Part shown: positions 1 to 6,745 of the stretch, one piece after another
Position numbering within the stretch: position 1 is the first letter of the stretch
How the letters are laid out: each line of letters begins with the position of its first letter
Assembly (NCBI GenBank): GCA_902475645.1
Contig: CABSAH010000058.1
Coordinates: forward strand, 1-9,721
Direction of reading: 5' to 3'
Source: an uncultured Christensenellaceae bacterium
Lineage (GTDB): Bacteria > Bacillota > Clostridia > Christensenellales > CAG-138
DNA: 9,721 bases
The notes under the pieces: generated by a model
Databases searched by the model: none
Seen by the model: the letters and a program-made list of their open reading frames with translations, nothing else
What the model was told of the DNA's origin: nothing
Position numbers and translations under genes: made by a program

Positions 1-416
1 AAATGAAGCGCCGCCAGTGCCATATGGTAATAGTTACCGATGAATACGGCGGAACGATGGGCTGCCTTACTATGGAGGACGTGTTAGAGCAGCTTGTGGG
101 CGACATTTGGGACGAAACGGACGACATTGAGCCGGAGATAACCCAAACGGGCGACGATACATACGACGTGGACGGCGACATGCGCATAGAGGACTTCCTT
201 GACGAAATGGACATAGACGACCGCGACTTTGACGACGATAACGCCACCGTGGGCGGCTGGGCGATTGAGATGCTGGGCGACTATCCCAAGGTTGGGGATA
301 TGTTTGAATACGAAAACCTGACCATAACGGTCAAAAAGCTGCAAAACCGCCGCGTTGTGCTTGTGGGGGTAAAGGTTTGGCCCGTTAAGGAAGAGGATGA
401 GGAAGAAGAATTATAA
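1..416 (+). CDS. CNNM/CorC-type hemolysin-family membrane protein, C-terminal part
   Basis: This is the 3' end of a gene that begins before the window, so the ATG at 3 is almost certainly an internal methionine. The first visible residues (HMVIVTDEYGGTMG, then LTMEDVLEQLVGDIWDE) are the highly conserved end of the second CBS domain of the CNNM/CorC/HlyC family. Residues about 50-125 (counted from base 3) form the CorC_HlyC transporter-associated domain, recognisable by GDMRIEDF, TVGGWAIEMLGDYPKVGD and a closing beta strand near NRRVVLVGV. Family members have an N-terminal DUF21 membrane domain, followed by the CBS pair that binds adenine nucleotides, and are linked to magnesium or other cation transport; that N-terminal part lies outside the window. 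The protein ends in a very acidic tail (EEDEEEEL). A terminator follows directly, so this gene closes its own transcript. Family assignment is firm; the transported ion is not established from sequence. Confidence 0.93.
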   Translation, partial: MKRRQCHMVIVTDEYGGTMGCLTMEDVLEQLVGDIWDETDDIEPEITQTGDDTYDVDGDMRIEDFLDEMDIDDRDFDDDNATVGGWAIEMLGDYPKVGDMFEYENLTITVKKLQNRRVVLVGVKVWPVKEEDEEEEL

Positions 417-433
417 TAAGGCCGATAAGCTTC

Positions 434-467
434 GGCGGCTCCGTGAATTGACGGAACCGCCTTTTTT
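434..467 (+). terminator. Intrinsic terminator after the CorC-type gene
   Basis: GGCGGCTCCGT (434-444) can pair with ACGGAACCGCC (451-461) across a six-base loop, giving an 11-base-pair stem with a single C/A mismatch. Six T residues (462-467) follow at once. It starts 17 bases after the stop codon of the upstream gene, as expected of a Rho-independent terminator. Confidence 0.92.
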
Positions 468-513
468 ATGTGGGCTGTTAAAAATCTATTAACTTTTATT
501 CTTTGCCCATATA

Positions 514-522
514 TGGTAAAAT
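514..522 (+). promoter_or_regulatory. Possible extended -10 promoter for the lipoprotein/propeller pair
   Basis: TGGTAAAAT contains a TGn element directly before TAAAAT, resembling an extended -10 site of the main vegetative sigma factor. It lies in an AT-rich stretch after the terminator, 33 bases before the chosen ATG at 556. No good -35 hexamer is present at the normal spacing (TTTTAT sits there), so this is a plausible but weak call. Confidence 0.4.
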
Positions 523-546
523 AAATAAAATAGCATCATTATGCAG

Positions 547-552
547 CGGAGG
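547..552 (+). promoter_or_regulatory. Ribosome binding site that decides the start at 556
   Basis: CGGAGG stands three bases before ATG 556. An in-frame ATG also exists at 541, but it has no purine-rich site ahead of it, and starting there would put this Shine-Dalgarno inside the coding region. Starting at 556 also gives a cleaner signal peptide (MKRLIYALLAL). The three-base spacing is shorter than usual, so the start is likely rather than certain. Confidence 0.65.
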
Positions 553-555
553 AAT

Positions 556-1494
556 ATGAAACGGTTGATTTATGCGCTGCTGGCGCTGCTGCTTGCGGCG
601 TCAATGGCGGGCTGCGGCGAAGAAGCGCAGGAGCAGCATATAAATATAGGCAACATGGAAAGCGGCGCGGGCATAACCTGCGCGGCGGATCTTGCCGCTT
701 TTTTTGAATCCGGCGGAGAAAGGGCCGTGCTTGCGCGCTCCGTGGATATGGGGGACGCCATGCTTACGCTTAGCGCCGCGCGCGGGCATATAACAATAGA
801 AGGCCACGGCAACACCATATCCGGCAATGCGGATTGCGTTATACGCATGGAGGACGGCGCAAGCATTGCGCTTGAGGACGTGAACATAACGGCTGGCGCG
901 GCGGGCATAGGCGGGCTTGGCTCCGGCAAAATATCCGGCAAGGGCGCCATAAACGCGGTTGCTCATGCGGCGGACTTTGCCGGCGGCATGGAATTCGGCG
1001 AGGGCAGCCGGTTTTACATTAAAAGCAACCGCGGCTGCGCCATACGCGCGGGCAGGCTGGAGCTTAGCAGGGACGCGGCGGTATATGCGCACGGCGGAGA
1101 GAGCGCAAGCGCCGTGAATGTATTTGAAGAGGATATAGTGCTCAGCGAAGGCGCGCTGCTGGAGACCGTTACGGACGTGAACTACAATGCGCTGAAATGC
1201 ACCGGAGCGCTTGTTATGCAAAACGGCTCCGCACTAAAGGTGAAGAACAACGGCGAATATCACGGCGCGGAGCTTAACGAAATTGAGCTTTACGGCGTTA
1301 CAAGCATAGAAGCGGACGGTGGAGACAAGGGCGTTGGCTTGTTTGCGTTCAGCGCGGGCGGCGATTATTACGCCGTTGGCCATTGCGCGCCCGAAATGGT
1401 TATAGAAACGGGCAACGGCAGCGTTACGTTTGTAGGCGATGCGGCGGATATACCCGAGCCTACGCCCGAACCCACCCCAACACCTGAGGAATAA
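556..1494 (+). CDS. Predicted beta-helix lipoprotein with PTP-rich C-terminal tail
   Basis: The 312-residue product begins with a typical exported leader (MKRLIYALLALLLAASMAGC). MAGC at residues 17-20 is a slightly atypical lipobox, Met replacing the usual Leu/Val/Ile at -3, so Cys20 is the likely lipidated residue. Residues about 40-295 are a chain of short beta strands separated by Gly/Asn turns (for example GHITIEGHGNTISG, GASIALEDVNITAG, CTGALVMQNGSALKVKNN). This is the rhythm of a right-handed parallel beta-helix of the pectate-lyase or polymorphic-outer-membrane-repeat type. No catalytic motif is recognisable, so binding or structural roles are as likely as polysaccharide cleavage. The last residues (PEPTPEPTPTPEE) are a Pro-Thr linker with nothing after it, which is odd for a protein already anchored at its N-terminus. 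The propeller gene begins 36 bases downstream and is probably co-transcribed. The fold is inferred from pattern; the function is unknown. Confidence 0.75.
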   Translation: MKRLIYALLALLLAASMAGCGEEAQEQHINIGNMESGAGITCAADLAAFFESGGERAVLARSVDMGDAMLTLSAARGHITIEGHGNTISGNADCVIRMEDGASIALEDVNITAGAAGIGGLGSGKISGKGAINAVAHAADFAGGMEFGEGSRFYIKSNRGCAIRAGRLELSRDAAVYAHGGESASAVNVFEEDIVLSEGALLETVTDVNYNALKCTGALVMQNGSALKVKNNGEYHGAELNEIELYGVTSIEADGGDKGVGLFAFSAGGDYYAVGHCAPEMVIETGNGSVTFVGDAADIPEPTPEPTPTPEE

Positions 1495-1530
1495 ACAAAA
1501 TAACCAAGCCGAACGGCGAAAGGAGAAGGC

Positions 1531-3342
1531 ATGGGCAGACAGACGCGCAGACCGAGTTTTCGCGCGGTACGCAGGCGCAAATACATTGCACGCAGGATAA
1601 TGGTGCTTATATTGCTTGCGGGCGTGATAGTGGGGCTTGTATTTTTGGCCAAGGCATTGTTTTCGGGCAAGGTGAAGCCAAACGGCGCGGCAACGCCCAC
1701 GCCGGAGCTGAGCCAAGCGCCCGCAGAGCCAACGCCCACGCCTAAGCCAACGCCCACGCCGGAGCTTGACGCGGCGCTGACCGTGACCGAGCAGGGCGCG
1801 GACGCATTGAGCCAAATGGGGTTCCATTCGGAAGTATTCGTGCGGCGCGACCAGGTGACCTCCTATACGCGGGAGGATAGCATATACTTTGGCCGCGGCG
1901 ATAAATACAGCAGTCTAAAGGGCGTTATAACCTACGGCGGGAATAACTTCCGCTCCTCATTTGCATACGGCAGCGTGAATGCGCTCAGCGGCCAGCTTAC
2001 CACGGCATGGGAAAACAGCATAGGCCAGCTTGACTGCGGTACGGACGGCATATGGACGGGCACGGGCTGGACGGGTATGCCCATAATTATACAATGGGAC
2101 GGCGAAACGCGCCCGCTGCTTGGCATTGCGGAGGAGTTTAAGGCTAAGGACGGCTTTACAGAGGTCATATACCCCGCAATGGACGGCAAGATATATTTCT
2201 TTGAGCTGAATACGGGCAAGGCCACGCGCAGCCCCATTGATACGGGCGTTGTGAACAAGGGCACTGCGGCGCTCGATCCGCGCGGCTATCCGCTGCTGTA
2301 TTTGGGGCAGGGCGTGCAAAGCACAAGCGCGGAAGGCACATACGGCGCATGGTTCAGGGTGATAAGCCTTATAGACAATAGCGTTATAAGCACCTTCGGC
2401 GGCAGGGACCCCGCATCAAACCGCCAATGGCAGGCGTATGATTCCTCGCCCATATTCGCCTCCGATGCGGATACGCTGATTATAGGCGGCGAAAACGGGC
2501 TGCTGTATACCGTTAAGCTCAATACAAAATTCGATAAGGAAGCGGGAAGCATAAGCGTTGAACCCGGCAGGCTTGTAAAATACCGCTATCATTTTTCGGG
2601 CTATTCGGATAGCGACGGTGCGCGCTGGTACGGAATAGAAAGCTCCGTGGCGGCATGGCATCAATATGCGTTCTTCACGGATAACGGCGGTATGCTGCAA
2701 TGCGTTGACCTTAACAGCATGACGCTTAAATACGCCGCGGATATGGATGGCGACGGCGACGCGGGCGTTGTTATGGAAGAAAGCGCCAATGATAATACCG
2801 TATTCCTCTATGCCGCAAATAAGGCGGACGGCAGGGACGCCACGGAAGGGCGGGACAAGGCATATATCCGCAAGGTGGACGGCCGCACGGGCGCGATAGA
2901 GTGGAGTCAAGCGTTCGATGCCTCCGCGGAAAACGCGGGCGGTGCATACGCGCCCGTGCATATAGGCAAAAATGAGCTGAACGGCACGGTGATAGCGAGC
3001 ATGAGCGCCGTTAAGCTGACCGACGGCACGGACGGCGGGCTGATAGTTGCGCTTGATAAATCCACGGGCGAAGAAAAATGGCGCGTGGAGCAGGCGGACG
3101 GCATATGGAGCGCGCCCGTTGCGATATACGATGAAAACGGCAAGGGCTATATACTGCAATGCGACCGCGGCGGCAAGCTGACGCTTTACAGCGGCATAGA
3201 CGGGCAGCAGATGTGCCGTATAGATTTGGGCTCGCGCATTGAATCCACCCCCGCGGTATTCAATAATACGCTTGTTGTTGGCACGCGCGGCGTGGACGGC
3301 AGCGGGCAGGGGCCAAAAATAGTGGGCATAAGAATAGGATAG
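1531..3342 (+). CDS. Membrane-anchored PQQ-like beta-propeller protein
   Basis: A good ribosome site (AAAGGAG, 1519-1525) lies five bases before this ATG. The 603-residue product has a short, very Arg-rich cytoplasmic end (residues 1-22), one membrane segment (about 23-42) and a PTP-rich spacer (about 54-79). A large extracytoplasmic domain runs from about 100 to 603. That domain shows repeated propeller-blade signatures: MDGKIYFFELNTGKATRSPID (about 218), LIIGGENGLLYTVKLNT (about 316), FFTDNGGMLQCVDLNSMTLKY (about 381), GGLIVALDKSTGEEKW (about 502) and GGKLTLYSGIDGQQMCRIDLG followed by STPAVFNNTLVVGTRG (about 547-587). These match PQQ-enzyme-like (BamB-type) blades, but I see no quinoprotein dehydrogenase active site, so a scaffold or ligand-binding role is more likely than enzyme activity. 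An Asp-rich DMDGDGDAG loop at 404-412 resembles a calcium-binding loop. The topology is N-terminus inside, propeller outside. I recall similar anchored propellers in Clostridia, but the partner or ligand is unknown to me. Confidence 0.88.
   Translation: MGRQTRRPSFRAVRRRKYIARRIMVLILLAGVIVGLVFLAKALFSGKVKPNGAATPTPELSQAPAEPTPTPKPTPTPELDAALTVTEQGADALSQMGFHSEVFVRRDQVTSYTREDSIYFGRGDKYSSLKGVITYGGNNFRSSFAYGSVNALSGQLTTAWENSIGQLDCGTDGIWTGTGWTGMPIIIQWDGETRPLLGIAEEFKAKDGFTEVIYPAMDGKIYFFELNTGKATRSPIDTGVVNKGTAALDPRGYPLLYLGQGVQSTSAEGTYGAWFRVISLIDNSVISTFGGRDPASNRQWQAYDSSPIFASDADTLIIGGENGLLYTVKLNTKFDKEAGSISVEPGRLVKYRYHFSGYSDSDGARWYGIESSVAAWHQYAFFTDNGGMLQCVDLNSMTLKYAADMDGDGDAGVVMEESANDNTVFLYAANKADGRDATEGRDKAYIRKVDGRTGAIEWSQAFDASAENAGGAYAPVHIGKNELNGTVIASMSAVKLTDGTDGGLIVALDKSTGEEKWRVEQADGIWSAPVAIYDENGKGYILQCDRGGKLTLYSGIDGQQMCRIDLGSRIESTPAVFNNTLVVGTRGVDGSGQGPKIVGIRIG
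1691..1766 (+). repeat. In-frame direct repeats encoding the PTP linker
   Basis: The 19-base sequence CAACGCCCACGCCGGAGCT occurs exactly at 1691-1709 and 1748-1766, 57 bases (19 codons) apart. Its first 13 bases recur at 1730-1742. The spacing preserves frame, so gain or loss of units would change linker length without breaking the propeller gene. The encoded peptide is the low-complexity TPTPEL/PTPTPKPTPTP spacer between membrane segment and propeller. Confidence 0.85.
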
Positions 3343-3359
3343 CGCAAGGCGGCGCGTGC

Positions 3360-3381
3360 GGCGGCACAGCCGCTCCTTTTT
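3360..3381 (+). terminator. Probable intrinsic terminator after the propeller gene
   Basis: GCGGC (3361-3365) pairs with GCCGC (3369-3373) across a three-base ACA loop, with one further G/T wobble pair possible (3360/3374). Five T residues follow at 3377-3381 after two C residues. The stem is short but all GC. It lies just after the stop at 3340-3342 and before the next promoter region, which supports its role. Confidence 0.6.
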
Positions 3382-3472
3382 ATGCAATAAGGCTAAAAAA
3401 GGGCAGCGGGCGCGGGCTTTGTGAAATCAATTCAAAATAATGAAAAAGGGATACATTTATCGCCCTTTGTGC

Positions 3473-3480
3473 GGTAAAAT
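3473..3480 (+). promoter_or_regulatory. Possible -10 region for the ABC operon
   Basis: GGTAAAAT, identical to the eight bases at 515-522 before the lipoprotein gene, occurs here 27 bases before ATG 3508 in an AT-rich stretch (3421-3490). A second -10-like TATTAT lies at 3483-3488. No convincing -35 hexamer is seen for either. The position, after a terminator and before a three-gene operon, makes a promoter necessary somewhere here; the exact element is uncertain. Confidence 0.35.
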
Positions 3481-3507
3481 CATATTATATGGGTCAAGGG
3501 AGATGGA

Positions 3508-4215
3508 ATGAGCATGGCGTACCTGTCGCTTAAAAACGTTACCAAGGAATACCACAGCGGTGAGGTAACGATAAAGGCGCTGTCCGGCGTTAATCTTGAA
3601 ATAGAGGAAGGCGAGCTTTGCGTTATAGTGGGGCCCTCGGGCGCGGGCAAAACAACGCTTTTGAACATATTGGGCGGTATGGATAGCTGCACGGGCGGCG
3701 AGGTGGTGCTGGACGGGGAGCATATTGAAAAATACGACCGCCGCGCGCTTACCACCTATCGGCGGGATACGGTGGGCTTTGTTTTCCAGTTCTATAATCT
3801 GGTGCAGAACCTTACCGCGCTTGAAAACGTGGAGCTGGCAAGCCAAATATGCAAGGAGCCCCTGCCGCCAAAGGATGTGCTTATCCGCGTGGGCCTTGGC
3901 GAAAGGCTGTCCAACTTCCCAGCGCAGCTATCGGGCGGCGAGCAGCAGCGCGTGGCGATTGCGCGCGCGCTTGCAAAGAACCCAAAGCTTATGCTGTGCG
4001 ATGAGCCTACCGGCGCGCTTGATTACCAAACGGGCAAGCAGGTATTGAAGCTTTTGCAGGATACCTGCCGAAAGAGCGGCATGACCGTTATTATAATTAC
4101 GCATAACTCGGCCCTTGCGCCGATGGCGGACAGGGTGGTACACGTTAAAAACGGCACCGTCGCATCGGTTGAGCTGAACGAAAAGCCGATACCTATACAG
4201 GATATAGAATGGTAA
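3508..4215 (+). CDS. ABC transporter ATP-binding protein, MacB/LolD type
   Basis: This 235-residue ATPase powers the permease encoded immediately downstream. All nucleotide-binding motifs are present. Walker A is GPSGAGKT (42-49) and the Q-loop glutamine is at about 94 (FVFQFYNLV). The signature is LSGGEQQRVAIARAL (141-155), Walker B is LMLCDEP (161-167) with catalytic Glu166, the D-loop is GALD (169-172) and the switch His is His199 (ITHN). The FQFYNLVQNLTALENVEL stretch is typical of the MacB/LolD/FtsE branch that pairs with FtsX-like permeases rather than of importers. Length is normal for the family. The start at 3508 has an AAGGGAG site (3496-3502) five bases ahead; Met3 is a possible alternative. 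The stop overlaps the ribosome site of the permease gene, with a 10-base gap between the two coding regions, so the two are translated from one message. ATPase identity is certain; the substrate of the complex is unknown. Confidence 0.97.
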   Translation: MSMAYLSLKNVTKEYHSGEVTIKALSGVNLEIEEGELCVIVGPSGAGKTTLLNILGGMDSCTGGEVVLDGEHIEKYDRRALTTYRRDTVGFVFQFYNLVQNLTALENVELASQICKEPLPPKDVLIRVGLGERLSNFPAQLSGGEQQRVAIARALAKNPKLMLCDEPTGALDYQTGKQVLKLLQDTCRKSGMTVIIITHNSALAPMADRVVHVKNGTVASVELNEKPIPIQDIEW

Positions 4216-4225
4216 AGGAGATAGC

Positions 4226-6733
4226 ATGAACGCGCTTACGCTAAAAAACCTGCTGCGTGAAATAAAGCGTACCTTTACCAAATTCCTTTCTATTTTTGCA
4301 ATATGCGCGCTGGGCGTTGCATTCTTTGCGGGAATAAGGGCCACCAGCCCGGATATGAAGGAAGCGGGGGACAGGCTTTATAACACATATAACCTTTCTG
4401 ACATAAGCGTTATTTCAACATCCGGCCTTACGGCGGGCAATATCCGCGACCTTGAAAAAATAGAGGGCGTAAAGGCCGTGCGCGCGGCGCTTTTTGTGGA
4501 CGCAATGGCAAAGGGAACGGGCGAAAAGGAGAAGAACATTCGCCTGTACTCAATGCCCATAAAGCTTAAAAACGAATATGCCCCGCTTATAGAGCTGATA
4601 CCCGATTACGGCATAGATACATCGCCCGAATACGCTATGAACGGGGTTGAAATAGTATCGGGCCGTATGCCGCTGAACGATACGGAAATTGCAATAGACT
4701 GCGTGCTTGAGGATGGGCTTGTAAAGCAGCTTGGCGACGAGATAACGCTTACAACGTCCGGCGGCACGGTCACGCTTAGGGTGGTGGGCTTTATAAGAAG
4801 CCCCATGTACATAAGCATGTTTGAACGCGGCACAAGCAGCATCGGCAACGGCACGAGCGACGGCTTTGCATACGCATCGGGCAACGCCATATCAAGCCTT
4901 GGCACAAAGCTGCCCGTAATAAGCCTGCTTAACACATTTTATACCCGTGCCGACATTGTTATTGAGGGTAAGGACGGGCTAAGCACATACAGCGACGAAT
5001 ACAAGGACCTTGTAAGCGACGTTATGGACCGCATAGACGATTACGCATCAACGCAAAGCGGCACATGGTACGTTCAGGGCAGATCCGGCAACCCCGGGTA
5101 TTCGGATTACAGCGAAAATACGGACAGGATCGCCGCCGTGGGCGACGTTTTTCCGCTTATATTCTTCATAGTTGCCGCGCTTGTGTGCCTTACCACCATG
5201 ACGAGAATGGTTGAGGAACAGCGCATAGAGATGGGCACCATGAAGGCGCTTGGCTACAGCGGCTGGCAGATAGCCATGAAGTACGCGGTCTATGCCATGT
5301 CCGCCTGCATAAGCGGCGGCATAGTGGGCGCAACGATAGGCTTTAAGCTTTTTCCGTATGTAATAATGAAGGGCTATTCAATAATGTATTACCTTGGCAG
5401 GTTTGAAACGCCCTACCGTTCGGATATTGCGCTTGCAGCAATAGCGGCAATGGCTGCATGCACGGCAACGGCAACTTTTTCCGCGTGCTATGCATCGCTC
5501 AGGGAGGTGCCCGCAACGCTTATGCGCCCCAAGGCGCCCAAGGCCGGCAGGCGCGTTTTGCTTGAAAAAATGACGTTTATATGGAAGCGGCTCAGCTTTA
5601 CGTCCAAGGTAACGGTAAGGAATCTTTTCCGCTACAAAAAGCGCTTTTTCATGAGCGTTGTAGGCATAGCCGGCAGCGGGGCGCTGCTGGTAACGGCGTT
5701 CGGCATAAACGATTCCATATTCGGCATAATCGAAAAGCAGTTCGGCGAGATATGGCAGATGGACGTGCAGGCATATGTATACGAGGCTATGCCGCTGGAC
5801 GATATGCGCGAGCTGCTTGAAAAGAATCCGGCGAACGATGATTTTGATTCGGTCATGTTCTGCCTTGATTCGCAGATGGACTGCGAAAAGGGCGGCAGGA
5901 GCCAAAGCGGGGTGCATCTGCTGGGCGTGGAAACGGCGCAGAGCATGGAAAACCGCATAAACCTTCATGATGGCGACAAGCCCGTTACGTTGGACGATAC
6001 GGGCGTTGTAATTACGGCAAAGCTTGCGGAAACGCTTTCCGTAAAGGTGGGGGACGAAATAAACATGCGTACCGGCGGCGATGACCATATTATGCCGGTT
6101 ACGGGCATTGCGGATAACTACGTTTATCATTATGTGTATATAACCGCGGCCTATTATGAAACCGCATTCGGCAAGGCCATGAAGTACAACGGCTTTATGG
6201 GCAATTTGCGGGACGGCATGAACAGCGAAACCCTGGAAGCAATGTCCACGGAGCTTTTGAGCGACAGCCGAATGTACACCGTGCGCACGATAGGCAGCAT
6301 ATACGATTCCGTATGGGATTCGCTGAGCATTTTGAATTACATTGTGTTTGTGCTTATACTCGGGTCTGGCATGCTAACGTTTGTGGTAATGCTGAACCTG
6401 ACCAATATAAACATAGGCGAACGCATGCGCGAGCTTGCAACGCTTAGGGTGCTTGGGTTCTACGATAAGGAAATGTATGCCTACATATTCCGCGAAAACA
6501 ACGCCCTATCCGTTATAGGGGCGGTTGTTGGGCTTGTGTTCGGCAAAATAATGCATCTGTTCGTAATACGCACCTGCGAGGTGGATATGGTTATGTTCGT
6601 GCGCAGCGCAAAGCCGCTGAGCTACGTTTACGCCTTTGCGCTCACAATAGTGTTTTCGCTTGTGGTCAATTTGATGATGCGGCGAAAGGTGCGCGCGATA
6701 GACATGGTTGAATCGCTCAAGAGCGCGGAATAA
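4226..6733 (+). CDS. ABC transporter permease with two FtsX domains
   Basis: This 835-residue membrane protein is the partner of the ATPase just upstream; its AAAGGAG site (4214-4220) overlaps the ATPase stop. Eight likely membrane segments fall at about residues 21-37, 309-327, 353-377, 401-423, 475-495, 702-724, 760-782 and 797-817. That is two copies of the 1+3 FtsX plan: membrane helix, large extracytoplasmic domain (about 40-305 and 496-700), then three helices. After the first helix of each triplet comes the conserved coupling-helix stretch that contacts the ATPase: QRIEMGTMKALGYSGWQI (332-349) and ERMRELATLRVLGFYDKEM (732-750). The extracytoplasmic domains have MacB-periplasmic-like strands (GVEIVSGRMPLNDTEIAID, and DTGVVITAKLAETLSVKVGDEI). 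Because both FtsX units sit in one chain, a single copy could form the whole channel-less membrane core that MacB or LolCE assemble from two chains. Export, extraction of a membrane-bound substrate or force transmission are the roles known for this superfamily. The substrate is not evident. Confidence 0.95.
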   Translation: MNALTLKNLLREIKRTFTKFLSIFAICALGVAFFAGIRATSPDMKEAGDRLYNTYNLSDISVISTSGLTAGNIRDLEKIEGVKAVRAALFVDAMAKGTGEKEKNIRLYSMPIKLKNEYAPLIELIPDYGIDTSPEYAMNGVEIVSGRMPLNDTEIAIDCVLEDGLVKQLGDEITLTTSGGTVTLRVVGFIRSPMYISMFERGTSSIGNGTSDGFAYASGNAISSLGTKLPVISLLNTFYTRADIVIEGKDGLSTYSDEYKDLVSDVMDRIDDYASTQSGTWYVQGRSGNPGYSDYSENTDRIAAVGDVFPLIFFIVAALVCLTTMTRMVEEQRIEMGTMKALGYSGWQIAMKYAVYAMSACISGGIVGATIGFKLFPYVIMKGYSIMYYLGRFETPYRSDIALAAIAAMAACTATATFSACYASLREVPATLMRPKAPKAGRRVLLEKMTFIWKRLSFTSKVTVRNLFRYKKRFFMSVVGIAGSGALLVTAFGINDSIFGIIEKQFGEIWQMDVQAYVYEAMPLDDMRELLEKNPANDDFDSVMFCLDSQMDCEKGGRSQSGVHLLGVETAQSMENRINLHDGDKPVTLDDTGVVITAKLAETLSVKVGDEINMRTGGDDHIMPVTGIADNYVYHYVYITAAYYETAFGKAMKYNGFMGNLRDGMNSETLEAMSTELLSDSRMYTVRTIGSIYDSVWDSLSILNYIVFVLILGSGMLTFVVMLNLTNINIGERMRELATLRVLGFYDKEMYAYIFRENNALSVIGAVVGLVFGKIMHLFVIRTCEVDMVMFVRSAKPLSYVYAFALTIVFSLVVNLMMRRKVRAIDMVESLKSAE

Positions 6734-6745
6734 AGGAGGGAAAAC

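Noticed and set aside
541..555. Earlier in-frame ATG at 541 as the start of the lipoprotein
   Set aside because: No Shine-Dalgarno before it. The only good site (547-552) serves ATG 556, and the extra residues MQRRN add nothing to the signal peptide.
601..1221. Minus-strand open frame (206 codons) opposite the beta-helix lipoprotein
   Set aside because: No domain, no export signal and no ribosome site; the plus strand has a signal peptide, lipobox and beta-helix rhythm here.
2416..3387. Long minus-strand open frame (323 codons) opposite the propeller gene
   Set aside because: It lies wholly opposite a well-supported gene, has an amino-acid mix rich in Arg/Ala/His/Tyr typical of an antisense shadow, no recognisable domain and no ribosome site fitting its start.
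3391..3420. GC-rich run after an A-tract, considered as a minus-strand terminator
   Set aside because: The run GGGCAGCGGGCGCGGGC has no matching complementary arm nearby, so no stable hairpin can be drawn, and no minus-strand gene ends here.
3483..3488. TATTAT as the main -10 of the ABC operon
   Set aside because: No -35 hexamer at 16-18 bases upstream; kept only as an alternative to the GGTAAAAT element.
5378..6130. Minus-strand open frame (250 codons) opposite the permease gene
   Set aside because: Shadow of the FtsX coding frame: composition is unnatural and the plus-strand protein has clear domains through this stretch.
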